Positions 16,988 through 25,807 of a DNA stretch of 64,000 nucleotides are shown here, one piece after another. How positions within the stretch are numbered: position 1 is the first letter of the stretch; every line of letters starts with the position of its first letter. Source of the stretch: CAIYYX01 sp035530135 (GTDB lineage Bacteria > Pseudomonadota > Gammaproteobacteria > Burkholderiales > Rhodocyclaceae); NCBI GenBank assembly GCA_035530135.1, contig DATKVJ010000061.1, positions 1 through 64,000 on the forward strand, given 5' to 3'. A program made the position numbers and the translations under genes. Under the pieces are notes generated by a model that had not been told where the DNA came from, did not search any database, and was given only the letters and a program-made list of their open reading frames with translations.

Positions 16988-18025
16988 ATGCAAGAACTCG
17001 GTCGCCTCGAAGATCTGCCGGAGGACTACCGCGCGGCCCTCGCCGCGCAGAATCTGGTGCCGCTTTGGCCCAGCCTGCGCAGCGTGCTGCCGCCGGGCAA
17101 GCCGACGCCCCGCACCCAGCCCGTTTCGTGGTCTTACGCGGCGTTGCGGCCGCTGCTGATGCGGGCGGGCGAACTGACGCCGATCGAAAAGGCCGAACGC
17201 CGGGTGCTGGTGCTGGCCAACCCGGGCCACGGCCTGGAAAAGATGCAGGCCAGTTCGTCGATCTACCTCGGCATGCAGTTGCTGTTGCCGGGCGAGTGGG
17301 CGCCGGCGCACCGCCACACCCCCAACGCGGTGCGCATGATCGTCGAGGGCGAGGGCGCCTACACGACGGTGGACGGGGAGAAATGCCCGATGCGCTGCGG
17401 CGATCTGATACTGACGCCGACCGGCCTGTGGCACGAGCACGGCCACGACGGCGAGGCGCCGGTGGTCTGGCTCGACGTACTCGACCTGCCGCTGGTCCAT
17501 TATCTGGAAGCGTCGTACGTCACCGAAGGCGAGGCGCAGATCGTCGGTCGCGAGGCCGGCGAGCGCGCCTACCTCTGCGGTGGCGTCGCTCCGGCGCCGA
17601 TGTTCGCCCGTTCCGACGAGCGCTTCCCGATGCTGCGCTATCCCTGGACCGGGGTGCGCGCCACCCTGCTGGCGCTCGCCGCCAGCCAAGCCGGGATCGA
17701 AGCGGTGCAGCTCGCTTACCTCAATCCGGAAACCGGCGGCGACTGCCAGGCGATCCTCGGCTACTCGGCGCTGATGCTGCGCCCGGGCGAAACCCTGCGG
17801 CTACCCGCCCGTTCGCCGGCGCTGGTGCTGCACCAGATCGAGGGCGGCAGCGAGCTTACGGTCGAGGACCGGCGCTTCGCGCTGGACGAGGCGGACACCT
17901 GCTGCGTCCCCGGCTACCTGCCGGTGAGCCTGAGGAACCGCTCGGCCGATCGACCCGCGTTCCTGTTCCTCGCCGACGAGTCGCCGCTGCACAAGAAACT
18001 CGGCGTCTATGAAGTCCGCAACTGA
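16988..18025 (+). CDS. Gentisate 1,2-dioxygenase
   Basis: 345 residues, the usual length. It is a bicupin Fe(II) ring-cleavage enzyme that opens gentisate to maleylpyruvate with O2. The first cupin carries the metal-binding HRH pair (about residues 110-112, PAHRHTPNAVRMIVEGEG) and the later glycine-rich strand motif. GLWHEHGHD is a second His-rich segment. The second cupin is in the last 100 residues (LRLPARSPALVLHQIEGG). The start at 16988 has AGAAG upstream; the longer frame has no support. It is the first gene of the operon, divergent from the LysR regulator. Equivalent genes are called gtdA, nagI or sdgD elsewhere. Confidence 0.93.
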   Translation: MQELGRLEDLPEDYRAALAAQNLVPLWPSLRSVLPPGKPTPRTQPVSWSYAALRPLLMRAGELTPIEKAERRVLVLANPGHGLEKMQASSSIYLGMQLLLPGEWAPAHRHTPNAVRMIVEGEGAYTTVDGEKCPMRCGDLILTPTGLWHEHGHDGEAPVVWLDVLDLPLVHYLEASYVTEGEAQIVGREAGERAYLCGGVAPAPMFARSDERFPMLRYPWTGVRATLLALAASQAGIEAVQLAYLNPETGGDCQAILGYSALMLRPGETLRLPARSPALVLHQIEGGSELTVEDRRFALDEADTCCVPGYLPVSLRNRSADRPAFLFLADESPLHKKLGVYEVRN

Positions 18026-18049
18026 AGCCCATTCGACGGGGAGCTCACC

Positions 18050-18769
18050 GTGACCCAAGCCGCCTACCTGTGGAATCCGCCGCCGGTCTACTCGCTGCCG
18101 GTGCGGGGCGACGAGGCGCGCTATCCGGTGCACCGCATCTTCTGCGTCGGGCGCAACTACCACGCCCACGCCGCCGAGATGGGGGTGCCGGTCGACAAGG
18201 CCAGCGCCCGGCCCTTCTACTTCACCAAGTCGGCATCGACCCTGGTCGCCTCCGGCGCGACCGTCCCCTATCCCTGCAGCACGACGAACTACCAGCACGA
18301 GATGGAATTGGTCGTGGCCGTCGGCGAGTCCGGCTTCCGCGTCGCCGAGAGCGATGCCGCCGGCCTGATCTACGGCTACGCCGCGGGCCTGGACATGACC
18401 CGCCGCGACCTGCAACTGCTCGCCCGCAAACAGGGCCGGCCCTGGGATCTGGGCAAGGACTTCGAGTCGTCGTCGGTGTGCTCGGAAATCGTTCCGATCG
18501 GTCAGCTCGGCGCGCCAGGCGTACCAGGCGGAGGCGCGATCACGCTCGCCGTCAATGGCCGGATCCGGCAGTCGGGCGATCTCGCGCAGTTGATCTGGGG
18601 CATTCCCGAATTGCTCGCCGATCTCTCGCAGTTCTATCACCTGCAGCCGGGCGACCTGATCTACACGGGCACCCCCGAGGGGGTCGGCGCGGTCAAGTCC
18701 GGCGACCGCATCGCCGGCCGCATCGAAGGCATCGGCGAGGTCGCGCTGAGCATCGGCCAGCCGGAGTAA
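18050..18769 (+). CDS. Fumarylpyruvate hydrolase (FAH family)
   Basis: 239 residues starting at a GTG (18050) with GGGGAG upstream. The fumarylacetoacetate-hydrolase fold motifs are present: the metal ligands around HEMELVV (about residues 82-88), GLDMTRRDLQ, and the C-terminal YTGTPEGVGAVKSGD (about 204-218). It hydrolyses fumarylpyruvate to fumarate and pyruvate, the last step of the gentisate route (NagK-like). It lies 24 bases after the dioxygenase and 14 before the hydroxylase gene, in one operon. Confidence 0.92.
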   Translation: MTQAAYLWNPPPVYSLPVRGDEARYPVHRIFCVGRNYHAHAAEMGVPVDKASARPFYFTKSASTLVASGATVPYPCSTTNYQHEMELVVAVGESGFRVAESDAAGLIYGYAAGLDMTRRDLQLLARKQGRPWDLGKDFESSSVCSEIVPIGQLGAPGVPGGGAITLAVNGRIRQSGDLAQLIWGIPELLADLSQFYHLQPGDLIYTGTPEGVGAVKSGDRIAGRIEGIGEVALSIGQPE

Positions 18770-18783
18770 AAAGGAGACCAGGC

Positions 18784-19977
18784 ATGACTCAGCAGCTTCC
18801 CGTGATCGTCGCCGGCGGCGGCATAGGGGGCCTCGCCGCGGCGCTGGCGCTGGTTCGCCAGGGTTTCCCGGTCCAGGTCCTGGAGCAGGCGGCCGAGATC
18901 GGCGAAATCGGCGCCGGCATCCAGCTCGGCCCCAACGCCTTCCACGCCTTCGACGCCCTGGGCGTCGGCGACAAGGCGCGCAGCCGTTCGGTGTTCACCG
19001 ACGAGATGGTGATGCACGACGCGCTCGACGAGACCCTGGTCGGGCGCATCCCGACGGGCGAAGCGTTTCGAGAGCGCTTCGGCAATCCCTACGCGGTCAT
19101 ACACCGCGCCGACGTCCATGGCTCGCTGCTCGAAGGTGTGCGGGAAACCGGCCGGGTCGCGTTCGTCACCTCGACCCGGGTCGAGCGCATCGTCCAGGAC
19201 GCAGGGAGCGTCGCCGTCATCGACCAGCACGGCGTGGCACGGCGCGGCGTCGCCCTGATCGGCGCCGACGGCGTCCGCTCGGTGGTCCGCCAGCAGTTCG
19301 TCGGCGATCCGCACCGGGTGACCGGCCACGTCGTCTACCGGGCGGTGATCGACAAGCAGGATTTTCCGCCCGACCTGCGGTGGAACGCCGCGAGCATATG
19401 GGTCGGCCCCAACTGTCACCTGGTGCATTACCCGCTGCGCGGCGGCGAGCAGTACAACATCGTCGTCACCTTCCATAGCCGCGACAAGGAGGAGTGGGGG
19501 GTCACCGAGGGCAGCCGCGAGGAGGTGCTGAGCTATTTCCAGGGGATCTGCCCGCGCGCGCGCCAGTTGATCGACCTGCCGAAGCGCTGGCGGCGCTGGG
19601 CCACCGCCGACCGCGAACCGATCGGCCGGTGGTCCTTCGGCGGCGTCACGCTGCTCGGCGACGCCGCCCACCCGACCACGCAATACTTGGCGCAGGGCGC
19701 CTGCATGGCGCTCGAAGACGCGGTGACGCTGGGCGAAGCGCTGCGCGTCCATGGCAACGATTTCACCCTGGCCTTCGACCGCTACCAGCGCTCGCGGGTC
19801 GCCCGCACCGCCCGCATCGTCCTGTCGTCGCGCGAGATGGGCCGCATCTATCACGCCAAGGACGTCGAGCGCCTGGTTCGCAACGAGCTCTGGAAGGGCC
19901 GCACGCCCGAGCGCTTCTACGACGCGATGGAGTGGCTGTACGGCTGGAACGTCGGCAACTGCCTGGCGTCCGCCTGA
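18784..19977 (+). CDS. 3-hydroxybenzoate 6-monooxygenase
   Basis: 397-residue class A flavoprotein monooxygenase. The FAD-binding GGGIGG motif is at about residues 11-16, a DG motif at GADGVRS (about 160) and GDAAHP at about 293. It uses NAD(P)H and O2 to add a para-hydroxyl to 3-hydroxybenzoate, giving gentisate. The assignment rests on family resemblance (IQLGPNAFHAFDALG, TQYLAQGACMALEDA) plus its place among three gentisate-pathway genes. Salicylate hydroxylase-like activity is less likely because the operon continues with gentisate rather than catechol cleavage. AGGAG precedes the ATG. Confidence 0.9.
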   Translation: MTQQLPVIVAGGGIGGLAAALALVRQGFPVQVLEQAAEIGEIGAGIQLGPNAFHAFDALGVGDKARSRSVFTDEMVMHDALDETLVGRIPTGEAFRERFGNPYAVIHRADVHGSLLEGVRETGRVAFVTSTRVERIVQDAGSVAVIDQHGVARRGVALIGADGVRSVVRQQFVGDPHRVTGHVVYRAVIDKQDFPPDLRWNAASIWVGPNCHLVHYPLRGGEQYNIVVTFHSRDKEEWGVTEGSREEVLSYFQGICPRARQLIDLPKRWRRWATADREPIGRWSFGGVTLLGDAAHPTTQYLAQGACMALEDAVTLGEALRVHGNDFTLAFDRYQRSRVARTARIVLSSREMGRIYHAKDVERLVRNELWKGRTPERFYDAMEWLYGWNVGNCLASA

Positions 19978-19990
19978 ACCGGAGACGACG

Positions 19991-20629
19991 ATGCAGCTCT
20001 ACAACTTCTTCCGCAGCGGCACCTCGCACCGGCTGCGCATCGTGCTGAACCTCAAGGGCCTGGCCTACGACTATGTCGCCGTCGACTTGCGCGCCGAGGA
20101 GCATCTCGGTTCCGCCTTCAGGGCGCTCAACCCCCAGGGCCTGGTGCCGGCGCTGGTCGAGGGCGAGCGGGTTCTGATCCAGTCGCCGGCGATCATCGAG
20201 TGGCTGGAAGAGCGCCATCCGACGCCGGCGCTGCTGCCGTCGGACCCGGACGGGCGGGCCCGGGTCCGGGCGCTGGCGGCGATCGTCGGCTGCGACATCC
20301 ATCCGCTCAACAACCGCAGGATCCTCGAATACCTGCGCCAGACGCTCGGCTGCGACGAGGCGGCGGTGAAAGCCTGGTGCGCCACCTGGATAGGCCCGGG
20401 CTTCGCCGCGCTGGAGACCCTGCTCGCGGCCGATACGCGCCGCGGCGATTTCTGTTTCGGTGGCGCGCCGACCCTGGCCGACGCCTATCTGGTGCCGCAG
20501 GTCGAGAGCGCGCGGCGCTTCAAGCTCGACCTCGCGCCGTATCCGAACATCGTCGCGATCGACCGCGCCTGCGCCGAGCTCGACGCCTTTCGCCGCGCCG
20601 CGCCGGCGCTGCAAGCGGACGCCGGCTAA
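19991..20629 (+). CDS. Maleylpyruvate isomerase (zeta-class GST)
   Basis: 212 residues. It has an N-terminal thioredoxin-like GST domain with the SGTSHRLRIVLNLKG segment (about residues 9-24) and QSPAIIEWLEE (about 65-75), and a C-terminal helical domain with the zeta-class DIHPLNNRRIL segment. It isomerises maleylpyruvate to fumarylpyruvate using glutathione, linking the dioxygenase and hydrolase steps. It is the last gene of the operon, 13 bases after the hydroxylase. Its stop codon overlaps that of the convergent Lrp gene by three bases. Confidence 0.92.
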   Translation: MQLYNFFRSGTSHRLRIVLNLKGLAYDYVAVDLRAEEHLGSAFRALNPQGLVPALVEGERVLIQSPAIIEWLEERHPTPALLPSDPDGRARVRALAAIVGCDIHPLNNRRILEYLRQTLGCDEAAVKAWCATWIGPGFAALETLLAADTRRGDFCFGGAPTLADAYLVPQVESARRFKLDLAPYPNIVAIDRACAELDAFRRAAPALQADAG

Positions 20630-21096
20630 GCTTCGTCTACCGGCAGCGCGGACTTGTCCACCACCCGGCGCAGGACGAAGCTCGAATGCACGCCGGTCAC
20701 GCCCTTGATCCGGGTGATGCGATTGAGCAGCAGCTCCTGGTAGGCGTCCATGTCCCGGACCACGACCTTGAGCTGGTAGTCGGCGGCCTGGCCGGTGATC
20801 AGCAGGCACTCCATCACCTCGGGGATCTCGGCGATCTGCGTCTCGAAGTGCTTGAACCGCTCCGGCGTGTGCTGATCCATCGAGATGTGGATCAGGGCGG
20901 TGAGCGACAGCCCCAGCGCCTTGGCATCGACGTGGGCGCGATAGCCGGTGATCAGGCCCGCCTCCTCGATCGCCCGCACCCGGCGAAGACAGGGCGAGGG
21001 CGACAGGCCGATGCGGTCCGCCAGGTCCTGGTTGCTGATTCGCCCGTCCTGCTGCAGCGCGCGGAGAATCTGGCGGTCGTAGCGGTCGAGTTCCAT
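20626..21096 (-). CDS. Lrp/AsnC-family regulator
   Basis: 156 residues from the ATG at 21096. The frame upstream of this codon is AT-rich intergenic sequence. The N-terminal helix-turn-helix (about residues 4-62: DRQILRALQQDGRISNQDLADRIGLSPSPCLRRV) and the C-terminal RAM/ligand domain (about 70-150) are both complete. It is divergent from leuA across 162 AT-rich bases, so control of leuA and of itself in response to an amino acid such as leucine is a natural guess. Confidence 0.9.
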   Translation of the reverse strand: MELDRYDRQILRALQQDGRISNQDLADRIGLSPSPCLRRVRAIEEAGLITGYRAHVDAKALGLSLTALIHISMDQHTPERFKHFETQIAEIPEVMECLLITGQAADYQLKVVVRDMDAYQELLLNRITRIKGVTGVHSSFVLRRVVDKSALPVDEA

Positions 21097-21162
21097 TAGA
21101 TTGCCTTCATTGATGATAGATCGCAATATTATTATCCATGTTAGAATGAACACGCAAGATAA

Positions 21163-21192
21163 TTGCAATATGCTGGGATGGCGAGGTATATA
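21163..21192 (+). promoter_or_regulatory. Predicted leuA promoter in an AT-rich Lrp region
   Basis: TTGCAA (21163-21168), an 18-base spacer, then TATATA (21187-21192). The surrounding 21120-21210 is AT-rich, with GCAAT repeated at 21123, 21165 and 21195. GCAATAT occurs twice, 42 bases (four helical turns) apart. These are candidate Lrp/AsnC contact sites. Confidence 0.45.
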
Positions 21193-21258
21193 ACGCAATC
21201 ATATTCCGGCCCACCTTGGCTATGATGGCTCCATCGCAACGTCCTGGGAGCAGCCGTC

Positions 21259-22956
21259 ATGACCAAGCACCCCGCAGCGAAGTATCGCGCCTTCCCTCCG
21301 GTCGCCCTGGCCGACCGCCGGTGGCCGAACCGGACCATCACCGCGCCGCCGATCTGGATGAGCACCGACCTGCGCGACGGCAACCAGGCCCTGTTCGAGC
21401 CGATGAGCGTCGAGCGCAAGATGCGGATGTTTCGCACCCTCTGCGCCATCGGTTTCAAGGAAATCGAGGTGGCGTTTCCTTCCGCCTCCCAGACCGACTA
21501 CGACTTCGTCCGCGCCCTGATAGCGGGCGGCCACATCCCCGCGGACGTGAGCATCGAGGTGCTCACCCAGGCGCGCGAACCGCTCGTGCGCCGCACCATG
21601 GAATCCCTGCGCGGCGCGCGCCGGGCCATCGTCCACGTCTACAATGCAACGTCCAAGCCCTTCCGCGAGATCGTCTTCGGCATGAGCCGCGCCGAGCTCA
21701 TCGACATGGCGGTATCGGCCGTGCGCCTCGTCAAGGAGCTGGCCGCCGCCCAGCCGGAGACCGAATGGGTGCTCGAATACAGCCCCGAGACCTTCACCGC
21801 CACCGAGCTCGACTTCGCCCTGGACATCTGCAACGCCGTCACCGCGGCCTGGGGCGCCACACCCGAGAACAAGGCGATACTCAACCTGCCCACCACCGTC
21901 GAGCTCGCCACGCCCAACATCTACGCCGACCAGATCGAGTGGATGCACCGCCACTTGGCCCGGCGCGACAGCCTTGTCTTGAGCCTGCACCCGCACAACG
22001 ACCGGGGCACCGCCGTGGCCGCCGCCGAGCTGGGCCTGATGGCCGGCGCCGACCGGGTCGAGGGCTGCCTGTTCGGCAACGGCGAGCGCACCGGCAACGT
22101 GGACCTCGTCACCCTCGCGCTCAATCTCCATACCCAGGGCGTCGCACCCGGCCTCGACTTCTCCGACATCAACGCCGTCGCGCGCACCGCCGAGCAGTGC
22201 ACCCAACTGCCCATCCACCCGCGCCACCCTTACGTCGGCGACCTGGTGTTCACCGCCTTCTCGGGCTCGCACCAGGACGCGATCAAAAAGGGCTTCGCCG
22301 CCCAAAAGCAAGGCGAACCCTGGAACGTCCCCTACCTGCCGATCGACCCGGCCGACGTCGGGCGCAGCTACGACTCGATCATCCGCATCAACAGCCAGTC
22401 CGGCAAGGGCGGCGTCGCCTATCTGCTGGAGACCGGATACGGGGTGGTGATGCCGCGCCGCTTGCAGGTGGAGTTCTCCGGCGCGGTGCAGCGGCACACC
22501 GACAGCCGGGGCGGCGAGATGAGCGCCGCCGACATCTGGCAACTGTTCTCGCGCGTCTATCTGGAAGGCGAGCGTCCGGTGCGCTACCTCGAGCACCACC
22601 TGTTCGAGCACGGCGCCGCCCAGGGCATCCGGCTCGTGCTCGAAGTCGATGGCGTCCGGCAGCGGCTCGCCGGCGAGGGCAACGGCCCGATCGACGCCGC
22701 CGTCCATGCGCTGCAGGGCATCGGCATCGCGGTCCAGGTGCGCAGCTACGAGGAGCGCTCCACCCATCCCAGCGGCGAGGGCGGGGACGCGCAAGCCTGC
22801 GCCTTCATCGAGCTCGCCGGCCCCGAGGGCGGCAGCGATTGCTACGGTGTCGGCATCGACCACAACATCGTCACCGCCTCGATCAAGGCGCTGATCAGCG
22901 CCATCAACCGGCTGGCGCCCGCCCGGGGCGCAGCGATCCGATCCAGGGCGGCCTGA
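21259..22956 (+). CDS. leuA: 2-isopropylmalate synthase
   Basis: 565 residues, the longer form of LeuA. It condenses acetyl-CoA with 2-oxoisovalerate, the first committed step to leucine. The HMGL-like TIM barrel carries the DLRDGNQAL metal-binding motif (about residues 37-45) and LSLHPHNDRGTAVAAAELG (about 240-258). The C-terminal LeuA allosteric domain (about 440-555) should bind leucine for feedback inhibition. It is divergent from an Lrp-family regulator. No leader peptide attenuator was seen upstream. Confidence 0.94.
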   Translation: MTKHPAAKYRAFPPVALADRRWPNRTITAPPIWMSTDLRDGNQALFEPMSVERKMRMFRTLCAIGFKEIEVAFPSASQTDYDFVRALIAGGHIPADVSIEVLTQAREPLVRRTMESLRGARRAIVHVYNATSKPFREIVFGMSRAELIDMAVSAVRLVKELAAAQPETEWVLEYSPETFTATELDFALDICNAVTAAWGATPENKAILNLPTTVELATPNIYADQIEWMHRHLARRDSLVLSLHPHNDRGTAVAAAELGLMAGADRVEGCLFGNGERTGNVDLVTLALNLHTQGVAPGLDFSDINAVARTAEQCTQLPIHPRHPYVGDLVFTAFSGSHQDAIKKGFAAQKQGEPWNVPYLPIDPADVGRSYDSIIRINSQSGKGGVAYLLETGYGVVMPRRLQVEFSGAVQRHTDSRGGEMSAADIWQLFSRVYLEGERPVRYLEHHLFEHGAAQGIRLVLEVDGVRQRLAGEGNGPIDAAVHALQGIGIAVQVRSYEERSTHPSGEGGDAQACAFIELAGPEGGSDCYGVGIDHNIVTASIKALISAINRLAPARGAAIRSRAA

Positions 22957-23020
22957 GCGACGATGGCGGACGGCGCGCTTGCTATCATGGCGCGTCTTGC
23001 AGTTGAAAACGGGCCGCCCG

Positions 23021-23920
23021 ATGAATTCCAGACTCTCGCCGTCGACCGTCCTGCTGCTCACCGTGCCGCCGCTGCTCTGGGCCGGCAACGCCGTGGTCGG
23101 CCGCCTGGTCCACGCCTGGGTGCCGCCGATGACCCTGAACCTGCTGCGCTGGTCGATCGCGCTCCTGATCCTGTTGCCGCTGGCCGGCTGGATCTTCCGT
23201 CCCGGCAGCGGCTTGTGGGCTGCCTGGCGGCGCTTCGCCTTGCTCGGCCTGCTCGGCGTCGGCCTCTACAACTCGCTGCAATATCTCGCGCTGCAGAGCT
23301 CATCCCCGATCAACGTGACCCTGGTCGCGTCGAGCATGCCGGTCTGGATGCTGCTGGTCGGATGGCTGTTCTTCGGCGCGAAGGTCGGGCGCAGGCAGTC
23401 GATCGGCGCCGTGCTGTCGATCGCCGGCGTGCTGCTGGTGCTCTGCCGCGGCGACTGGCGCCGGTTTCTGGCGCTGCACCTGGTGCCGGGCGATGTCTTC
23501 ATGATCGTCGCGACCGTCGCATTTTCCTTCTACAGCTGGATGCTGACGCGCCCCAGGGAACCGGCGAACATCCGCGGCAACTGGGCAGCCTTTCTGCTGG
23601 CCCAGATAACGTTCGGGGTGATGTGGTCCGGCGTGTTTACCGCCGGCGAATGGACGTTCGGCGACCCGCATATCGTCTGGAGCTGGCCCTTGGCGGCGGC
23701 GCTGCTCTACATCGCGATCGGACCGGCGGTCATCGCCTATCGCTGCTGGGGCGCCGGGGTGGAGCGCGCCGGGCCGACCATCGCCGGCTTCTTCAACAAT
23801 TTGACGCCCCTGTTCGCGGCGACGATGTCTTCGGCATTCCTGGGCGAGCTGCCGCATTTCTACCACGCGGTGGCCTTCGCCCTGATCGTCGGCGGCATCG
23901 TGCTTTCGTCGAGACACTGA
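23021..23920 (+). CDS. EamA/DMT-family transporter
   Basis: 299 residues with about ten hydrophobic helices in two EamA repeats (about residues 10-140 and 155-295). Typical segments are PPLLWAGNAVVGRLV at the start and the second-repeat end LPHFYHAVAFALIVGGIVLS. The ATG at 23021 is preferred to an upstream ATG at 22979 because the membrane topology then begins at once. Family members export amino acids or metabolites. It lies 64 bases after leuA on the same strand, which might hint at amino acid export, but the substrate cannot be read from sequence. Confidence 0.85.
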   Translation: MNSRLSPSTVLLLTVPPLLWAGNAVVGRLVHAWVPPMTLNLLRWSIALLILLPLAGWIFRPGSGLWAAWRRFALLGLLGVGLYNSLQYLALQSSSPINVTLVASSMPVWMLLVGWLFFGAKVGRRQSIGAVLSIAGVLLVLCRGDWRRFLALHLVPGDVFMIVATVAFSFYSWMLTRPREPANIRGNWAAFLLAQITFGVMWSGVFTAGEWTFGDPHIVWSWPLAAALLYIAIGPAVIAYRCWGAGVERAGPTIAGFFNNLTPLFAATMSSAFLGELPHFYHAVAFALIVGGIVLSSRH

Positions 23921-24062
23921 GCTACGCCATAGCGCGAAAGGGGCAAGGCTCGCCCAGTCCGGCCATTAACAAAAATTGATGCCCGCTTAATCAATCCTGA
24001 TTTGCCAGGCGGCATCCGCCCCTCTATCTTGCCTGCAGGACAGGACAGCGAGGAGACGGGGC

Positions 24063-25295
24063 ATGAGCGCAGCAGAAGTCCGAGAATTCCGCAGCGATCC
24101 CGCAGCGCCGGCGGAGCCCGGGACCATGAGCGCCGGCCCGAGGGAAGTCGTCACCCCGTTTCGCCCGATACCGCTCGATGTCCCGGAGGGAATGAAGCCG
24201 AACGAGTTCTTCAACAGCGCCGAGAACCTCAACGACCTGGTATCCAACAACGGCCTGCTCGCCAGCCCGGAGGGGCTGCTGCTCTACCGCAAGGCGCTCG
24301 GCCACAGCAACGAGTTCGACGCCTCGATCATCTACAACACCTCGCAGCGCATCCTCGACCCGCTCGGCCGACCGGTGCGGCGCACCCAGATCCCGGAGCC
24401 GGTGAAGAACGTCTGGAACCGCATGAACCAGATCATCATCGCCTACATGCTGGAGCGCTACCCCGACCCGGAGCGGGCCCTGGTGCTCGCCGGCGAGGCC
24501 AGCCTCGACGCCACCTGGCCGCTCACCTCGCCGGGGGTGCCGAGCATCCGCATGCTGCACAACCACTTCATCGTCTTCGACAAGGCCCGGTTGCGCGCGG
24601 CGCCGATCGCCGACACCGCCAACCCGAACCTGACCGACGGCGGCCAGAACTCGCTGTTCCAGGCCCACATGCGCGACGTCTACCGCGCCTTCTTCGCGGG
24701 GCTCGAGCTGCAGATCCTGAAGCCGTGTCAGGAGGGCTCGTGCCGGATCGCCCTGACCGGCTATCCGCAGGGGCTGCCGAGCTGGGAGATCTCGGGCGGC
24801 GCGGCGGCGCTGCAGGAGGTCCGCTTCTGGAAGGAGTACGACACCCTGCTCAAGGGCTTCATCGACTTCTACCGCACCTTCTTCAGCCAGGTGTCGACCC
24901 GCAACGCGGCGCTGCCGCGCGACATCTACTTCCCCGAGCTGGTGGAGAACAAGCTGCAATTCAACAACGATTTCCTGAAGACCGCGAAGATGGTGCGCGA
25001 CCGCTGCATCACCGACGCCAAGTACGCCAACGCGATCCGCTGGCAGCCCGCCTTCAAGCAGCTGATCTACCGCAACGACGCGGGCCGGCTGATCGTCACC
25101 ATCAGCCAGAACTCGATCGGCAATGCGATCACCGAACTGCTCGGCGTGGTGGTCAAGCGCGTGCCCGACGCCGAGGCCTATGGCCGCGCCGAGCCGGCGC
25201 TGATCGGGCAGCTGCTGGAGGTGCGCCGCCGCCTGGTCGAGGCCGATTTGGGCGAGGGCATCGCGACGCCGTACTGGGGCGCCAAGTGGCCGTGA
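24063..25295 (+). CDS. Conserved-looking protein of unknown function
   Basis: 410 residues with a strong GAGGAG before the ATG, so it is a real gene, but I do not recognise the family. There is no signal peptide and no membrane segment. Residues 1-45 look flexible (PAAPAEPGTMSAGPREV). The rest reads as a compact soluble protein rich in aromatic residues (LHNHFIVFDKARL at about 162-174, YRAFFAGLELQILKPCQEGSC at about 208-228, ATPYWGAKWP at the end). His residues at LHNHF and two Cys at PCQEGSC could bind a metal. No nucleotide-binding loop is visible. Neighbours (a DMT exporter and a ProQ-like gene) give no clear hint. Confidence 0.75.
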   Translation: MSAAEVREFRSDPAAPAEPGTMSAGPREVVTPFRPIPLDVPEGMKPNEFFNSAENLNDLVSNNGLLASPEGLLLYRKALGHSNEFDASIIYNTSQRILDPLGRPVRRTQIPEPVKNVWNRMNQIIIAYMLERYPDPERALVLAGEASLDATWPLTSPGVPSIRMLHNHFIVFDKARLRAAPIADTANPNLTDGGQNSLFQAHMRDVYRAFFAGLELQILKPCQEGSCRIALTGYPQGLPSWEISGGAAALQEVRFWKEYDTLLKGFIDFYRTFFSQVSTRNAALPRDIYFPELVENKLQFNNDFLKTAKMVRDRCITDAKYANAIRWQPAFKQLIYRNDAGRLIVTISQNSIGNAITELLGVVVKRVPDAEAYGRAEPALIGQLLEVRRRLVEADLGEGIATPYWGAKWP

Positions 25296-25331
25296 AGCCA
25301 TGCGGCGGCGACGCCTGCTATGATTCCGCCG

Positions 25332-25775
25332 ATGAGTGAATCCGCGCCCAAGTCCCCGCGTCTGCGCAACGCCGTACTGGAGCGGCTCGTCGCTTCCTTC
25401 CCGGTGTTCCGCGACGGTCTGCCGCTGGCCATCGGCATCCACAAGACGATCCGGGAGCGGCTGCCCGACATCGAGCCGCAGCAGCTGCGCGCCGCCATGC
25501 GTATCCATACCGCCTCAACGCGCTACCTGAAGGCGCTGTCGCAGGCGGAGGCCCGCGTGGACCTGGACGGCGGTCCCGCGGGCGAGGTCACCGCCGAACA
25601 GCGGCAGCAGGCGGTCGACAGCCTGCGCGAGCGCTTCAGGGGGCAGGCCGAGCGGCACCGGGCGGCGCAGTTGTTACAGAAGCAGGCGAAGCAGCAGGAG
25701 CAGTTGGCGCAGCAGCAGGAGAGGCTGCGGCAGGAGAAGCTGCTCAAGCTCGCCGAGAAATTCAACGCCCGCTGA
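25332..25775 (+). CDS. ProQ/FinO-family RNA chaperone
   Basis: 147 residues (an alternative start at 25320 adds four). The FinO/ProQ domain covers about residues 12-75 (LVASFPVFRDGLPLAIGIHKTIRERLP and AMRIHTASTRYLKAL). A long, charged, glutamine-rich helical tail follows (about 95-147, repeated QAKQQEQLAQQQERL), probably coiled coil or disordered. Such proteins bind structured small RNAs and mRNA 3' ends. The tail is shorter than E. coli ProQ's and has no separate Tudor-like domain, so it resembles the minimal FinO-domain proteins of Neisseria and Legionella. Confidence 0.85.
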   Translation: MSESAPKSPRLRNAVLERLVASFPVFRDGLPLAIGIHKTIRERLPDIEPQQLRAAMRIHTASTRYLKALSQAEARVDLDGGPAGEVTAEQRQQAVDSLRERFRGQAERHRAAQLLQKQAKQQEQLAQQQERLRQEKLLKLAEKFNAR

Positions 25776-25807
25776 GGCTCTGGCCCGCGTCATCCGACGC
25801 CCGCACC

